Assembly (NCBI GenBank): GCA_019312685.1
Contig: JAFDCR010000365.1
Coordinates: 1-5,736 of the forward strand
DNA: 5,736 nt
Source of the DNA: Deltaproteobacteria bacterium
GTDB taxonomy: Bacteria > Desulfobacterota > Desulfobulbia > Desulfobulbales > BM004
Reading direction: 5' to 3'
This document shows, one piece after another, positions 1 to 5,576 of this stretch. The position numbers were made by a program, and so were the translations under genes. Every line of letters starts with the position of its first letter. Positions within the stretch are counted from its first letter, which is position 1. Under the pieces are notes generated by a model. It worked only from the letters and a program-made list of their open reading frames with translations. It was not told the origin of the DNA and did not search any database.

Positions 1-339
1 CTGGTCGTTGATGACGAGGAAAGTATCCATCTCCTTTACCGGGAAGAGTTCGAAGAGGAAGGCTACGAGGTTCATTCGGCTCTCGGGGGAAAAGACGCCT
101 TGGAGAAATTTGCGATAATATCTCCTGACCTGGTTATTCTCGATATCAATATGCCTGACATGAATGGCATTGAGGTCCTGCGCCAGATGAAGGAAATAAA
201 CCCGGATCTGCCGGTGATTCTCAGCACCGCATACCATGAGTACAAACAGGATCTGGGGGCATGGGCCTCGGATGAATATATTGTAAAGTCTTCTGACCTT
301 ACTGAGTTGAAGGAATCGGTCAAAAGATTTCTCTCTTGA
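1..339 (+). CDS. Single-domain response regulator (CheY/Spo0F-like receiver), 5' end cut by window
   Basis: This is a phospho-acceptor receiver domain that would take a phosphoryl group from a sensor histidine kinase in the cytoplasm. The frame is open from base 1, giving 112 visible residues; only the start codon and a few residues of strand beta-1 should be missing. Visible hallmarks are the acidic pair D4-D5 in VVDDE, the phospho-acceptor D48 in LDINMPDMNG (codon 142-144), the switch residue T76 in LSTAY, and the conserved lysine K96 in YIVKSSD. The protein stops right after the last receiver helix (KRFLS), so there is no DNA-binding or enzymatic output domain. It probably acts through protein contacts or as a phosphorelay intermediate; its partner kinase is not in view. 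It lies 43 nt before the FolE2-family gene on the same strand. The receiver assignment is secure; the pathway is unknown. Confidence 0.93.
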   Translation: MVVDDEESIHLLYREEFEEEGYEVHSALGGKDALEKFAIISPDLVILDINMPDMNGIEVLRQMKEINPDLPVILSTAYHEYKQDLGAWASDEYIVKSSDLTELKESVKRFLS

Positions 340-382
340 AAGCACGAAGCAGGCGGCTCCATCCATATAATCCTATCATGTC

Positions 383-1165
383 ATGAAGGATATACAAAGC
401 CAGCGGGACCATCGCCGCATAAACATCCAGAAGGTGGGTGTTAAGGATATAACCTATCCTGTTATGGTGTTAGACAAGGCGAAGAGGCTGCAGCGGACCG
501 TGGCAAATTTCAACATGTATGTAAATTTGCCGCACCGGTTCAAAGGCACTCATATGAGCCGCTTCATAGAGATACTGAATCAGTTCCATGGCGAGTTCGA
601 TATCAAGAATCTCCGCTTAATCCTGGAAGAGATGAAAATGAGGCTTGATGCGGAGTCTGCGCATCTGGAAATTGAATTTCCGTACTTTGTAAAACAGCGG
701 CCCATACATTCCAATGCTATAGGGATTGGTGAGTATCAATGTAAGATGCATGGAGTGCTTGACGAGAACTATCAGCTTGTCCTGCAGATAAATGTTCCTA
801 TAGTCCCGCTGTTGCATATTCAAAACGGTGGCGGACTGCCGCAGTTTCCAGGGCACTGGGGAAACGCGGTTATAAGTATACAGTACAGGAATTTTATCTG
901 GATTGAAGATGTAATCCAGATGGTTGAAGATGTGATAGGTCACCGTTTGAATGAAGAGCATCAGGGGGGGGAGGATTTTCCGCCAACCGATCATCTTTCC
1001 GGAGAGTCTTTGCTTTCAGTTGAAAAGATTGCCAAAGCTATTGGCAGGAAATTTTCGGCCAACAGTGATATTCTCCGTTTTTCCATAAGCGTGGAGAACC
1101 TTTCAGAAGGTTATAAAACCTTCGCCGTTTTAGATGGTCCCCAAGAACAGACAGCAACTGCCTGA
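383..1165 (+). CDS. FolE2-family (GTP cyclohydrolase IB / DUF198) homologue with atypical active site
   Basis: The family enzyme (FolE2, GCYH-IB) converts GTP to 7,8-dihydroneopterin triphosphate for folate or queuosine synthesis. This protein has 260 residues, near the usual length of about 260-300. Family signatures are the N-terminus MKDIQSQRDHRRI, KVGVKDITYP (17-26), VLD (29-31), FKGTHMSRFIEIL (53-65), the EFPYFV strand (98-103) and FIWIEDVI (171-178). However, the canonical CPCSK motif reads LHIQN (144-148), GAHNQR reads PGHWGN (156-161), the PLLKRxDE segment is unrecognisable (about 183-204), and NFESIHNHSAYA reads NLSEGYKTFAV (239-249). By alignment from memory, the zinc Cys and His and the C-terminal Glu and His are replaced, so GTP cyclohydrolase activity is doubtful; E214 may keep the catalytic Glu of FVED. 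The ATG at 383 is the only plausible start: an in-frame stop lies at 368-370, the N-terminus fits the family, and no clear Shine-Dalgarno is visible. The reading frame is intact, so it is not an obvious pseudogene. Gene symbol withheld because function is uncertain. Confidence 0.85.
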   Translation: MKDIQSQRDHRRINIQKVGVKDITYPVMVLDKAKRLQRTVANFNMYVNLPHRFKGTHMSRFIEILNQFHGEFDIKNLRLILEEMKMRLDAESAHLEIEFPYFVKQRPIHSNAIGIGEYQCKMHGVLDENYQLVLQINVPIVPLLHIQNGGGLPQFPGHWGNAVISIQYRNFIWIEDVIQMVEDVIGHRLNEEHQGGEDFPPTDHLSGESLLSVEKIAKAIGRKFSANSDILRFSISVENLSEGYKTFAVLDGPQEQTATA

Positions 1166-1200
1166 ATCAGGGATTGGAATCCACCATATCTTGAAAAAAG

Positions 1201-1206
1201 TATAAT
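1201..1206 (+). promoter_or_regulatory. Possible -10 box ahead of glyS
   Basis: A perfect TATAAT lies 25 nt before the preferred glyS ATG, in the short AT-rich gap after the FolE2-family gene. The best upstream partner, TTGGAA at 1174-1179, is 21 nt away, which is longer than the usual 16-18, and TTGAAA at 1191-1196 is much too close. It may be a weak internal promoter or chance; read-through from the upstream genes is equally possible. Confidence 0.25.
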
Positions 1207-1231
1207 TAAGCAACACGAGTGATTGGAAACT

Positions 1232-3319
1232 ATGCAGAAAGAGTTACTTCTTGAAATCGGTTCCGAGGAGATCCCAGCCGGGTTCATCGGTCCTGCCCTT
1301 AAGAGTATGCAGAATACAATGGCCGAGAAACTCGATGAGCTGGAATTGCAATACGATTCCATCCGGACAGCAGCAACCCCGAGGCGTTTAGCAGTCTGTG
1401 TTGAAGGCCTGGTTTCCCGGCAGCCTGATCGAGAGGAGGAATTTATCGGTCCGGCCAAAAAGGCCGCCTATGATCAGGATAACAAACCGACAAAAGCTGC
1501 AGTCGGATTCGCCCTTTCAAAAGGGGCTGCTGTTGAAGACCTGCAGGTTGTCAACACCTCAAAAGGTGAATATGTCATACTGGTCAGGAAGAGAATAGGG
1601 GAGAAAACAAAAAACCTTCTGCCTGAGTTACTCTCGGATTTAACTGTTGGGGTGCCTTTTGCTAAATCAATGCGCTGGGGTGATGGAAATATCTCTTTTG
1701 CCCGTCCGATTCACTGGCTGTTAGCACTTTACGAGGGTGAGGTTATCGATTTCCAGGTCGGCGATATAAAAAGTGGTAATACAACAAGAGGACACAGGTT
1801 TATGGCACCTGGTCCATTGAAAGTAATTGATTTTACCGAATATGTTGATTTGCTGCGGCAGAATTATGTTTTGGTTGATATTGCGGAACGACGACAGGCG
1901 GTAGTAACTGAAATCAGAAAAGCTGCATCTGAGAGAAGCGGCGTAAAGGGAGCAAAAATCCTTGAGGATGAAGAACTGATTGATACAGTATGCAATCTGG
2001 TTGAATATCCCCATGGGGTTTGCGGAAAATTTGAAACCCGGTTTCTGGAGTTACCGGATGATGTCCTTATTACCTCGATGCGGGAGCATCAGAAGTATTT
2101 CTGTGTAACTGATACAGACGGCAGGCTGATAGCCAATTTTGTGGCGGTTAATAATACCCGTGTACCTGATCAAGATCTTGCAACCGAAGGACATCAGCGG
2201 GTTTTACGGGCAAGGCTTGAGGATGCTTTCTTCTTTTTTAACGATGACAGGCGTAAAAGACTGGAGCACCGGGTTGAGGACCTGTCCGGCCTTATCTTTC
2301 AGGCAAAGCTCGGCACCATGCTTGAGAAGACTGAAAGGATTGCTGAGTTGGCCCGTATCCTGGCACAAAAACTGGCGCCGGAATATACAGCCAAGGCGGA
2401 AAGAGCAGCGACCCTTGCCAAGGCGGACCTTCTTACAGCGATGGTGAACGAATTCCCTTCCCTGCAGGGGGTCATAGGCAGGGATTACGCCTCTTTGGAT
2501 GAAGAATCACCCGAAGTGGCAACAGCGATCCTGGAGCATTATCTGCCGGTCAGGGCCGGAGGTAACCTGCCAACGGAAATTTCAGGAGCACTGGTGGGCA
2601 TGGCAGATCGGATTGATACAGTTGCCGGCTGCTTTGGAATTGGCCAGGTCCCCACAGGCACCACGGATCCGTTCGGCTTGAGAAGGTTGGTTTTAGGTTT
2701 ACTGCATATAATGGAATCACAGGATTTTACCCTGTCGCTGGCTGAAATTGTCGAGAGTTCCTTGCAGCTTTATGGCGAGAAGTTGACTGAGGACAGAGAA
2801 TCCGCAAAGCGCAGGATTCTTGAATTTATAAAAGGAAGATTTGTTAATGATTTGATCGCAAAGGGGGTGCCGGGCTCTGCGGTTGAGGCCGTCACTTCTG
2901 TTGCATTTGATGATGTAGTTGACTGTCGGGCCAAGATAGAAGCCCTGGCTGCAATAAGGCAGCAGCAGTCTTTTACGGTTTTGGCAGCAGCGTTTAAACG
3001 GGTTATGAATATAATAAAGGGACATACCCCCGAAGAAGTTAAGGTGGAACTCCTGCAGGAAGGTGCCGAACGTAATCTTTACGAAGCTTTTGCAAAAGTA
3101 AAAGCCGAGATCGGATCATTTCTGGAGGAGAAGGAATATGGCAGGGCTCTTGAAATAATTCTGCGCATGAAAGAACCGGTTGATGTTTTTTTCGACGAAG
3201 TCATGGTTATGACCGAGGAGGAAAGTTTGAAGCAAAACAGACTTAATCTGTTGTCAGAAATCTCGGGATTGTTTTTGCAGATAGGAGATATTTCCAAAAT
3301 GCAGTCAACATCTCAGTAA
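1232..3319 (+). CDS. glyS: Glycyl-tRNA synthetase beta subunit
   Basis: GlyS is the large subunit of the bacterial alpha2beta2 glycyl-tRNA synthetase; GlyQ carries the catalytic core, and GlyS supplies tRNA recognition. From the ATG at 1232 the protein has 695 residues, normal for the family (about 690). It opens with the family N-terminus ELLLEIGSEEIPAGF (3-17), carries the conserved ADLLTAMVNEFPSLQGVIG segment near residues 398-417, and FKRVMNIIKG near 590-600 leading into the C-terminal DALR-type anticodon-binding domain. It ends with the typical NRLNLLSEISGLFLQIGDIS. A TTG at 1223, three codons upstream in frame, is an alternative start; neither has an ideal ribosome-binding site (GAG at 1217-1219, GGAA at 1225-1228), but the ATG matches homologues better. 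glyQ, usually directly upstream, is absent here. The gene is followed 23 nt later by a hairpin terminator. Confidence 0.97.
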   Translation: MQKELLLEIGSEEIPAGFIGPALKSMQNTMAEKLDELELQYDSIRTAATPRRLAVCVEGLVSRQPDREEEFIGPAKKAAYDQDNKPTKAAVGFALSKGAAVEDLQVVNTSKGEYVILVRKRIGEKTKNLLPELLSDLTVGVPFAKSMRWGDGNISFARPIHWLLALYEGEVIDFQVGDIKSGNTTRGHRFMAPGPLKVIDFTEYVDLLRQNYVLVDIAERRQAVVTEIRKAASERSGVKGAKILEDEELIDTVCNLVEYPHGVCGKFETRFLELPDDVLITSMREHQKYFCVTDTDGRLIANFVAVNNTRVPDQDLATEGHQRVLRARLEDAFFFFNDDRRKRLEHRVEDLSGLIFQAKLGTMLEKTERIAELARILAQKLAPEYTAKAERAATLAKADLLTAMVNEFPSLQGVIGRDYASLDEESPEVATAILEHYLPVRAGGNLPTEISGALVGMADRIDTVAGCFGIGQVPTGTTDPFGLRRLVLGLLHIMESQDFTLSLAEIVESSLQLYGEKLTEDRESAKRRILEFIKGRFVNDLIAKGVPGSAVEAVTSVAFDDVVDCRAKIEALAAIRQQQSFTVLAAAFKRVMNIIKGHTPEEVKVELLQEGAERNLYEAFAKVKAEIGSFLEEKEYGRALEIILRMKEPVDVFFDEVMVMTEEESLKQNRLNLLSEISGLFLQIGDISKMQSTSQ

Positions 3320-3342
3320 GAGATATATAAACCGGAGTACTG

Positions 3343-3372
3343 AAAAAGCCGCCTGAGCATGGCGGTTTTTTT
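3343..3372. terminator. Intrinsic terminator, probably bidirectional, between glyS and the cytochrome gene
   Basis: The stem CCGCC (3349-3353) pairs with GGCGG (3361-3365) around the 7-nt loop TGAGCAT. On the + strand it is followed by seven T residues (3366-3372); the preceding A-tract (3343-3347) can pair with these and extends the stem. Read on the - strand the same hairpin is followed by CTTTTTC, so it can also end the convergent cytochrome transcript, whose stop codon lies at 3416-3418. It begins 24 nt after the glyS stop. Confidence 0.88.
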
Positions 3373-3415
3373 ATTTGTAATGCACTTAAGAATGTATGAA
3401 TGAAAAGCACAGCTT

Positions 3416-3829
3416 CTATTTTATATGACATCCCGAACACTTGGTCGGGGCGGAACCTTTATTTTTTTTATGGCATTCCTTGCATAAGCCATGCGCTGCA
3501 AGTTTGAAGGTGTTGAACTTCGGATTCTGCATATCCTCTTTATTGTGACAGCTGACGCAACTCCTGATTTTCATCCCCTGGAAATATGGCTTTTGCCTAC
3601 CATCCTCTGACTTGGAATGATGGCATATACCGCAGGTAAAATTCTCCTGGTGTTTTTTATGGGGAAATTTGGCAGATTTTCTTGCTGCTGTGGTTTTTAG
3701 AGTCATTTCAGCAGGGCCGGTATCCACAGGGGGCTCTTTTTCATCGGCACTAAAAGCAGTATTTACTGCAATTACCATAAAGAAAACCAAGGCCGGTAAA
3801 TGTTTTAGAAAAAAGGTTTTTTCCTGCAT
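3416..3829 (-). CDS. Periplasmic tetraheme cytochrome c3 family protein
   Basis: This is a small secreted multiheme electron carrier of the class III cytochrome c type, which in sulfate reducers shuttles electrons between periplasmic hydrogenases or formate dehydrogenases and membrane redox complexes. The 137-residue precursor starts with a Sec signal peptide: charged end MQEK, hydrophobic core about 11-25, probable cleavage near AFSA-DE (28/29). Four CxxCH haem motifs lie at 66-70 (CGICH), 91-95 (CVSCH), 116-120 (CKECH) and 131-135 (CSGCH). Four further histidines, H57 and H60 (FPHKKH), H71 (CHH) and H113 (AAHGLC), are placed like the second axial ligands of c3, giving bis-His coordination. 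All four motifs are CxxCH, whereas many Desulfovibrio c3 proteins use CxxxxCH at haems 2 and 4. A linker of about 25 residues rich in K, E, P and T precedes the first ligand. The gene stands alone, converging on glyS and diverging from the TPR gene. Its exact redox partner is not shown by the sequence. Confidence 0.94.
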   Translation of the reverse strand: MQEKTFFLKHLPALVFFMVIAVNTAFSADEKEPPVDTGPAEMTLKTTAARKSAKFPHKKHQENFTCGICHHSKSEDGRQKPYFQGMKIRSCVSCHNKEDMQNPKFNTFKLAAHGLCKECHKKNKGSAPTKCSGCHIK

Positions 3830-3894
3830 TGCTTATATGTTGTTGAGTTGAGGTTTTAAAAGGTGATTTCTCAATAGTTTATCTAAGTATAATT

Positions 3895-3923
3895 TTCATA
3901 TTAACAGCAGGAACATTTGTCAA
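3895..3923 (-). promoter_or_regulatory. Sigma-70-type promoter for the cytochrome c3 gene
   Basis: Read on the - strand, a perfect -35 TTGACA (3923-3918) is followed after exactly 17 nt by the -10 TATGAA (3900-3895). The predicted transcript start near 3888 gives a leader of about 60 nt to the ATG at 3829. The leader has no clear Shine-Dalgarno. Orientation and position fit the cytochrome gene well; this is pattern-based only. Confidence 0.55.
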
Positions 3924-3993
3924 GAATCTTCTCATTTAATGGGAATATGATGTTTTTAAATAAGAAAATCATCATAGCTTAAAAATTTATCAG

Positions 3994-4010
3994 CAATAAA
4001 TACTTTATTG
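3994..4010. repeat. Short inverted repeat CAATAAA-TAC-TTTATTG
   Basis: Perfect 7-bp arms CAATAAA (3994-4000) and TTTATTG (4004-4010) flank a 3-nt centre. It lies in the divergent control region, about 70 nt upstream of the cytochrome -35 box and 183 nt before the TPR start. It could be a dimeric regulator site or simply a product of the AT-rich composition; there is no T-run or GC core to make it a terminator. Confidence 0.4.
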
Positions 4011-4124
4011 AGATTAATCGCCTGCTTGTTTATTGGGTGTATGTGTATTATTTAATAATTATTGAATATTATACTGAAGTGACACCCGTCCCCTTTATTT
4101 ACAGGGAGATAAATTAAACATTGC

Positions 4125-4139
4125 TGGTTTGATTTTTGC
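4125..4139 (+). promoter_or_regulatory. Candidate sigma-54 (-24/-12) promoter for the TPR gene
   Basis: TGG at 4125-4127 and TTGC at 4136-4139 place the invariant GG and GC exactly 10 nt apart, as in the consensus TGGCACG-N4-TTGCW; the G at 4131 also matches, while the internal CAC is TTT. Transcription would start near 4151 and give a leader of about 40 nt to the ATG at 4193. No enhancer-binding-protein gene is in the window. One such match in AT-rich DNA is weak evidence. Confidence 0.3.
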
Positions 4140-4145
4140 CGTTAT

Positions 4146-4157
4146 ATTTTGCAAAAT
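4146..4157. repeat. 12-bp perfect palindrome ATTTTGCAAAAT
   Basis: The palindrome is self-complementary and sits at the predicted transcript start of the TPR gene, 35 nt before its ATG. The half GCAAAATC (4151-4158) can also pair with GATTTTTGC (4131-4139) with one bulged T, overlapping the candidate -12 element. It could be an operator or leader hairpin; no matching regulator is recognised. Confidence 0.4.
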
Positions 4158-4183
4158 CAATCGGATAAAACTTAATTTGTACT

Positions 4184-4187
4184 GGAG
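4184..4187 (+). promoter_or_regulatory. Ribosome-binding site of the TPR gene
   Basis: GGAG lies 5 nt before the ATG at 4193 (GGAG-AAATC-ATG). It is the clearest Shine-Dalgarno in the window and fixes the TPR start. Confidence 0.8.
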
Positions 4188-4192
4188 AAATC

Positions 4193-4804
4193 ATGGCAAA
4201 ACAGAATATTCCCGATGGTAACTTTGTAAAAAAGGAAACAATGCTGATAGTTGCCCTGGTAGCCTTGGTTGTGGGTTTCCTGGGAGGTGTTTTTTACAGT
4301 GCTTTTCAATCCGGCCCATCGGGAGGTGTGCAGACAACATCGGGTCCTGCCGGTCCTCCTCCGCAGCAATCACAGGCCGACCTTTCAAGCGAGCAGGCCA
4401 GAAGAATCCTGGCATTGGAACAGGAGGTGGCAGTAAATCCATCCAATGTTGATGCCTGGATTCAGTTAGGCCACGTTTATTTTGACTCCGGAAATCCACC
4501 CAAAGCCATTCGCGCGTATGAGAAATCACTTGAGCTGAGTCCCAATAATCCCAATGTGCTGACTGATCTCGGTGTCATGTACCGCCGCAACGGTCAGCCT
4601 GAAAAGGCTCTGGAAGTATTTGACAAAGCAATGGCTATTGCTCCCAACCATGAACAGTCCCGCTTCAATAAGGGAATCGTGTTGCGCTATGATATGAATG
4701 ACAGGGAGGGAGCTGTAAAGGCCTGGGAAGAGTTGCTCAAGGTTAACCCTAATGCATTGGCCCCAAACGGCCAGCCCGTCAGCGAGGCTATTAAAAGTCT
4801 GTAA
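4193..4804 (+). CDS. Membrane-anchored periplasmic tetratricopeptide repeat (TPR) protein
   Basis: This 203-residue protein has one predicted transmembrane helix (about 17-38, LIVALVALVVGFLGGVF) after a short N-terminus with lysines at 3, 13 and 14, which predicts an N-in topology with the rest in the periplasm. A Gly/Pro/Gln/Ser-rich linker (about 40-62) leads to a helix around 65-82 and then three TPR units at about 85-118, 119-152 and 153-187, each with the usual W/LG-Y-A-Y/F-A-P pattern (for example AWIQLGHVYFDSGN, KAIRAYEKSLELSPN). TPRs bind proteins, so it is likely a scaffold at the outer face of the inner membrane. The layout resembles the TPR part of cytochrome c maturation factors (CcmH/CycH/NrfG), and a multiheme cytochrome gene lies next door, but there is no CcmH motif and the link is only inference. 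The start is supported by a good ribosome-binding site. It diverges from the cytochrome gene and converges on pgl. Confidence 0.9.
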   Translation: MAKQNIPDGNFVKKETMLIVALVALVVGFLGGVFYSAFQSGPSGGVQTTSGPAGPPPQQSQADLSSEQARRILALEQEVAVNPSNVDAWIQLGHVYFDSGNPPKAIRAYEKSLELSPNNPNVLTDLGVMYRRNGQPEKALEVFDKAMAIAPNHEQSRFNKGIVLRYDMNDREGAVKAWEELLKVNPNALAPNGQPVSEAIKSL

Positions 4805-4811
4805 AACAGCT

Positions 4812-5576
4812 TCACTCTTTTTCGGCGACTATCCAGATAAGTCTGTCTTTGGGTTTAACACGGGCGGCCGGATAAACGGTTTCCTGCCTTTCCTGCTTAT
4901 GGAGAAAGGTGTCGAGAATTTTTCGTTTTCTGTTCCCCGCCACTAAAAAAATAATATTCTTCGCCTGGTTCAGCACCGGCAGAGTGAGGGTGATGCGAGG
5001 TATGGGGGGTGAGCCGACATCCTCTGTAACTGCAGCAACCCATTTATTTTTTTCATCCAGCAGTTTCGAACCCGGGAAAAGGGAGGCGGTGTGTCCATCC
5101 GTGCCCATACCCAGCAGGACAAGGTCAAAACTTGGAAAGGTTAAATTATCATGGCCACTGTCCGCTACTGCAATCGGGTTTGAAAGAAAGAAATCCCGCA
5201 GGTGCTTTTCATACACTTCCGCTCCGATTTCAGGGCTTTGGTGTCCGGTGGATATCTGGTGGATATTCTGGAGGGGGATATGCACCTTTGAAAACAGGGT
5301 ATTGTGCACCATGGAATAATTACTGTCCGGATGGGTGGCAGATACCCATCTTTCATCTCCCCAGAAAAAATGGCTCTGCTGCCATGGCATTTGCTCCGCC
5401 CTGAAAGGTTCTCCCAGGAGTTCGTATGTCAGCTGCGGTGTTCCGCCTCCTGCCATGACAAGGGTAAAGTTGCCCTTGTCCGAAACAGCCGACTTTGCAT
5501 AATGGATTATGAGGTCGGCTGCAGCAATACTTGCCTGCTCGACATTTTTGAAGTGCTGGACCAGCGTCTCCATCAT
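4812..5576 (-). CDS. pgl: 6-phosphogluconolactonase (DevB/Pgl family)
   Basis: Pgl hydrolyses 6-phospho-D-glucono-1,5-lactone to 6-phosphogluconate, the second step of the oxidative pentose phosphate pathway, in the cytoplasm. The 254-residue product is close to the family length (about 230-260). Family motifs run in order: VMAGGGTP (40-47; phosphate-binding loop, usually GGSTP, so S is replaced by G45), FWGDERWV with the following DSNY (71-78, 84-87), FDLVLLGMGTDGHTASLFPG (150-169) containing D160 and H162 at the catalytic site, RITLTLPVLN (194-203), FLVAGNRK (210-217) and YPAARV (235-240). A short Ser/Asp/Asn-rich stretch at about 139-149 precedes the FDLVLLG strand. The start codon is one of two adjacent ATGs (5574-5576 or 5571-5573); neither has a clear ribosome-binding site. 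The stop lies 7 nt from the stop of the convergent TPR gene. zwf or gnd would be the expected upstream neighbour. Confidence 0.95.
   Translation of the reverse strand: MMETLVQHFKNVEQASIAAADLIIHYAKSAVSDKGNFTLVMAGGGTPQLTYELLGEPFRAEQMPWQQSHFFWGDERWVSATHPDSNYSMVHNTLFSKVHIPLQNIHQISTGHQSPEIGAEVYEKHLRDFFLSNPIAVADSGHDNLTFPSFDLVLLGMGTDGHTASLFPGSKLLDEKNKWVAAVTEDVGSPPIPRITLTLPVLNQAKNIIFLVAGNRKRKILDTFLHKQERQETVYPAARVKPKDRLIWIVAEKE

Larger units (their letters stand above)
3830..4192. other. AT-rich divergent intergenic region (363 nt)
   Basis: This is the space between the divergently transcribed cytochrome and TPR genes. It is much more AT-rich than the flanking coding sequence and contains no convincing ORF on either strand. 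It holds the cytochrome promoter (3895-3923), a hairpin-forming inverted repeat (3994-4010), an AT palindrome AATAATTATT near 4054-4063, a GC-richer patch AGTGACACCCGTCCCC (about 4078-4093), a sigma-54-like element (4125-4139) and a 12-bp palindrome (4146-4157). No tRNA, recognised riboswitch or known small RNA was seen. Confidence 0.7.

Noticed and set aside
802..867. +1 frame over the FolE2 metal-site region reads SRCCIFKTVADC...GETRL, which partly resembles the canonical CPCSK...RGEVRL stretch, suggesting two compensating frameshifts.
   Set aside because: Only scattered residues match, the CPC spacing and the zinc His are not restored, the frame soon hits a stop, and the annotated frame runs on smoothly into FIWIED with the right length.
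617..994. Long - strand ORF opposite the FolE2-family gene.
   Set aside because: It lies wholly opposite a gene with clear family motifs; no recognisable domain and no ribosome-binding site. Shadow ORF.
1191..1206. TTGAAA followed by TATAAT as a glyS promoter.
   Set aside because: The spacing is only 4 nt, so the two cannot act as a -35/-10 pair; the TATAAT alone is listed at low confidence.
4191..4529. - strand ORF of 112 codons across the TPR gene.
   Set aside because: It is opposite a supported CDS with a good ribosome-binding site; its Trp/Arg/Pro-rich composition is that of an antisense frame.
4796..4830. CTGTAAAACAG hairpin at the TPR/pgl junction as a terminator.
   Set aside because: The stem is only 4 bp (6 with a bulge), AT-rich and not directly followed by a T-run.
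4909..5319. + strand ORF of 136 codons opposite pgl.
   Set aside because: It is antisense to well-conserved Pgl motifs and shows no domain of its own.
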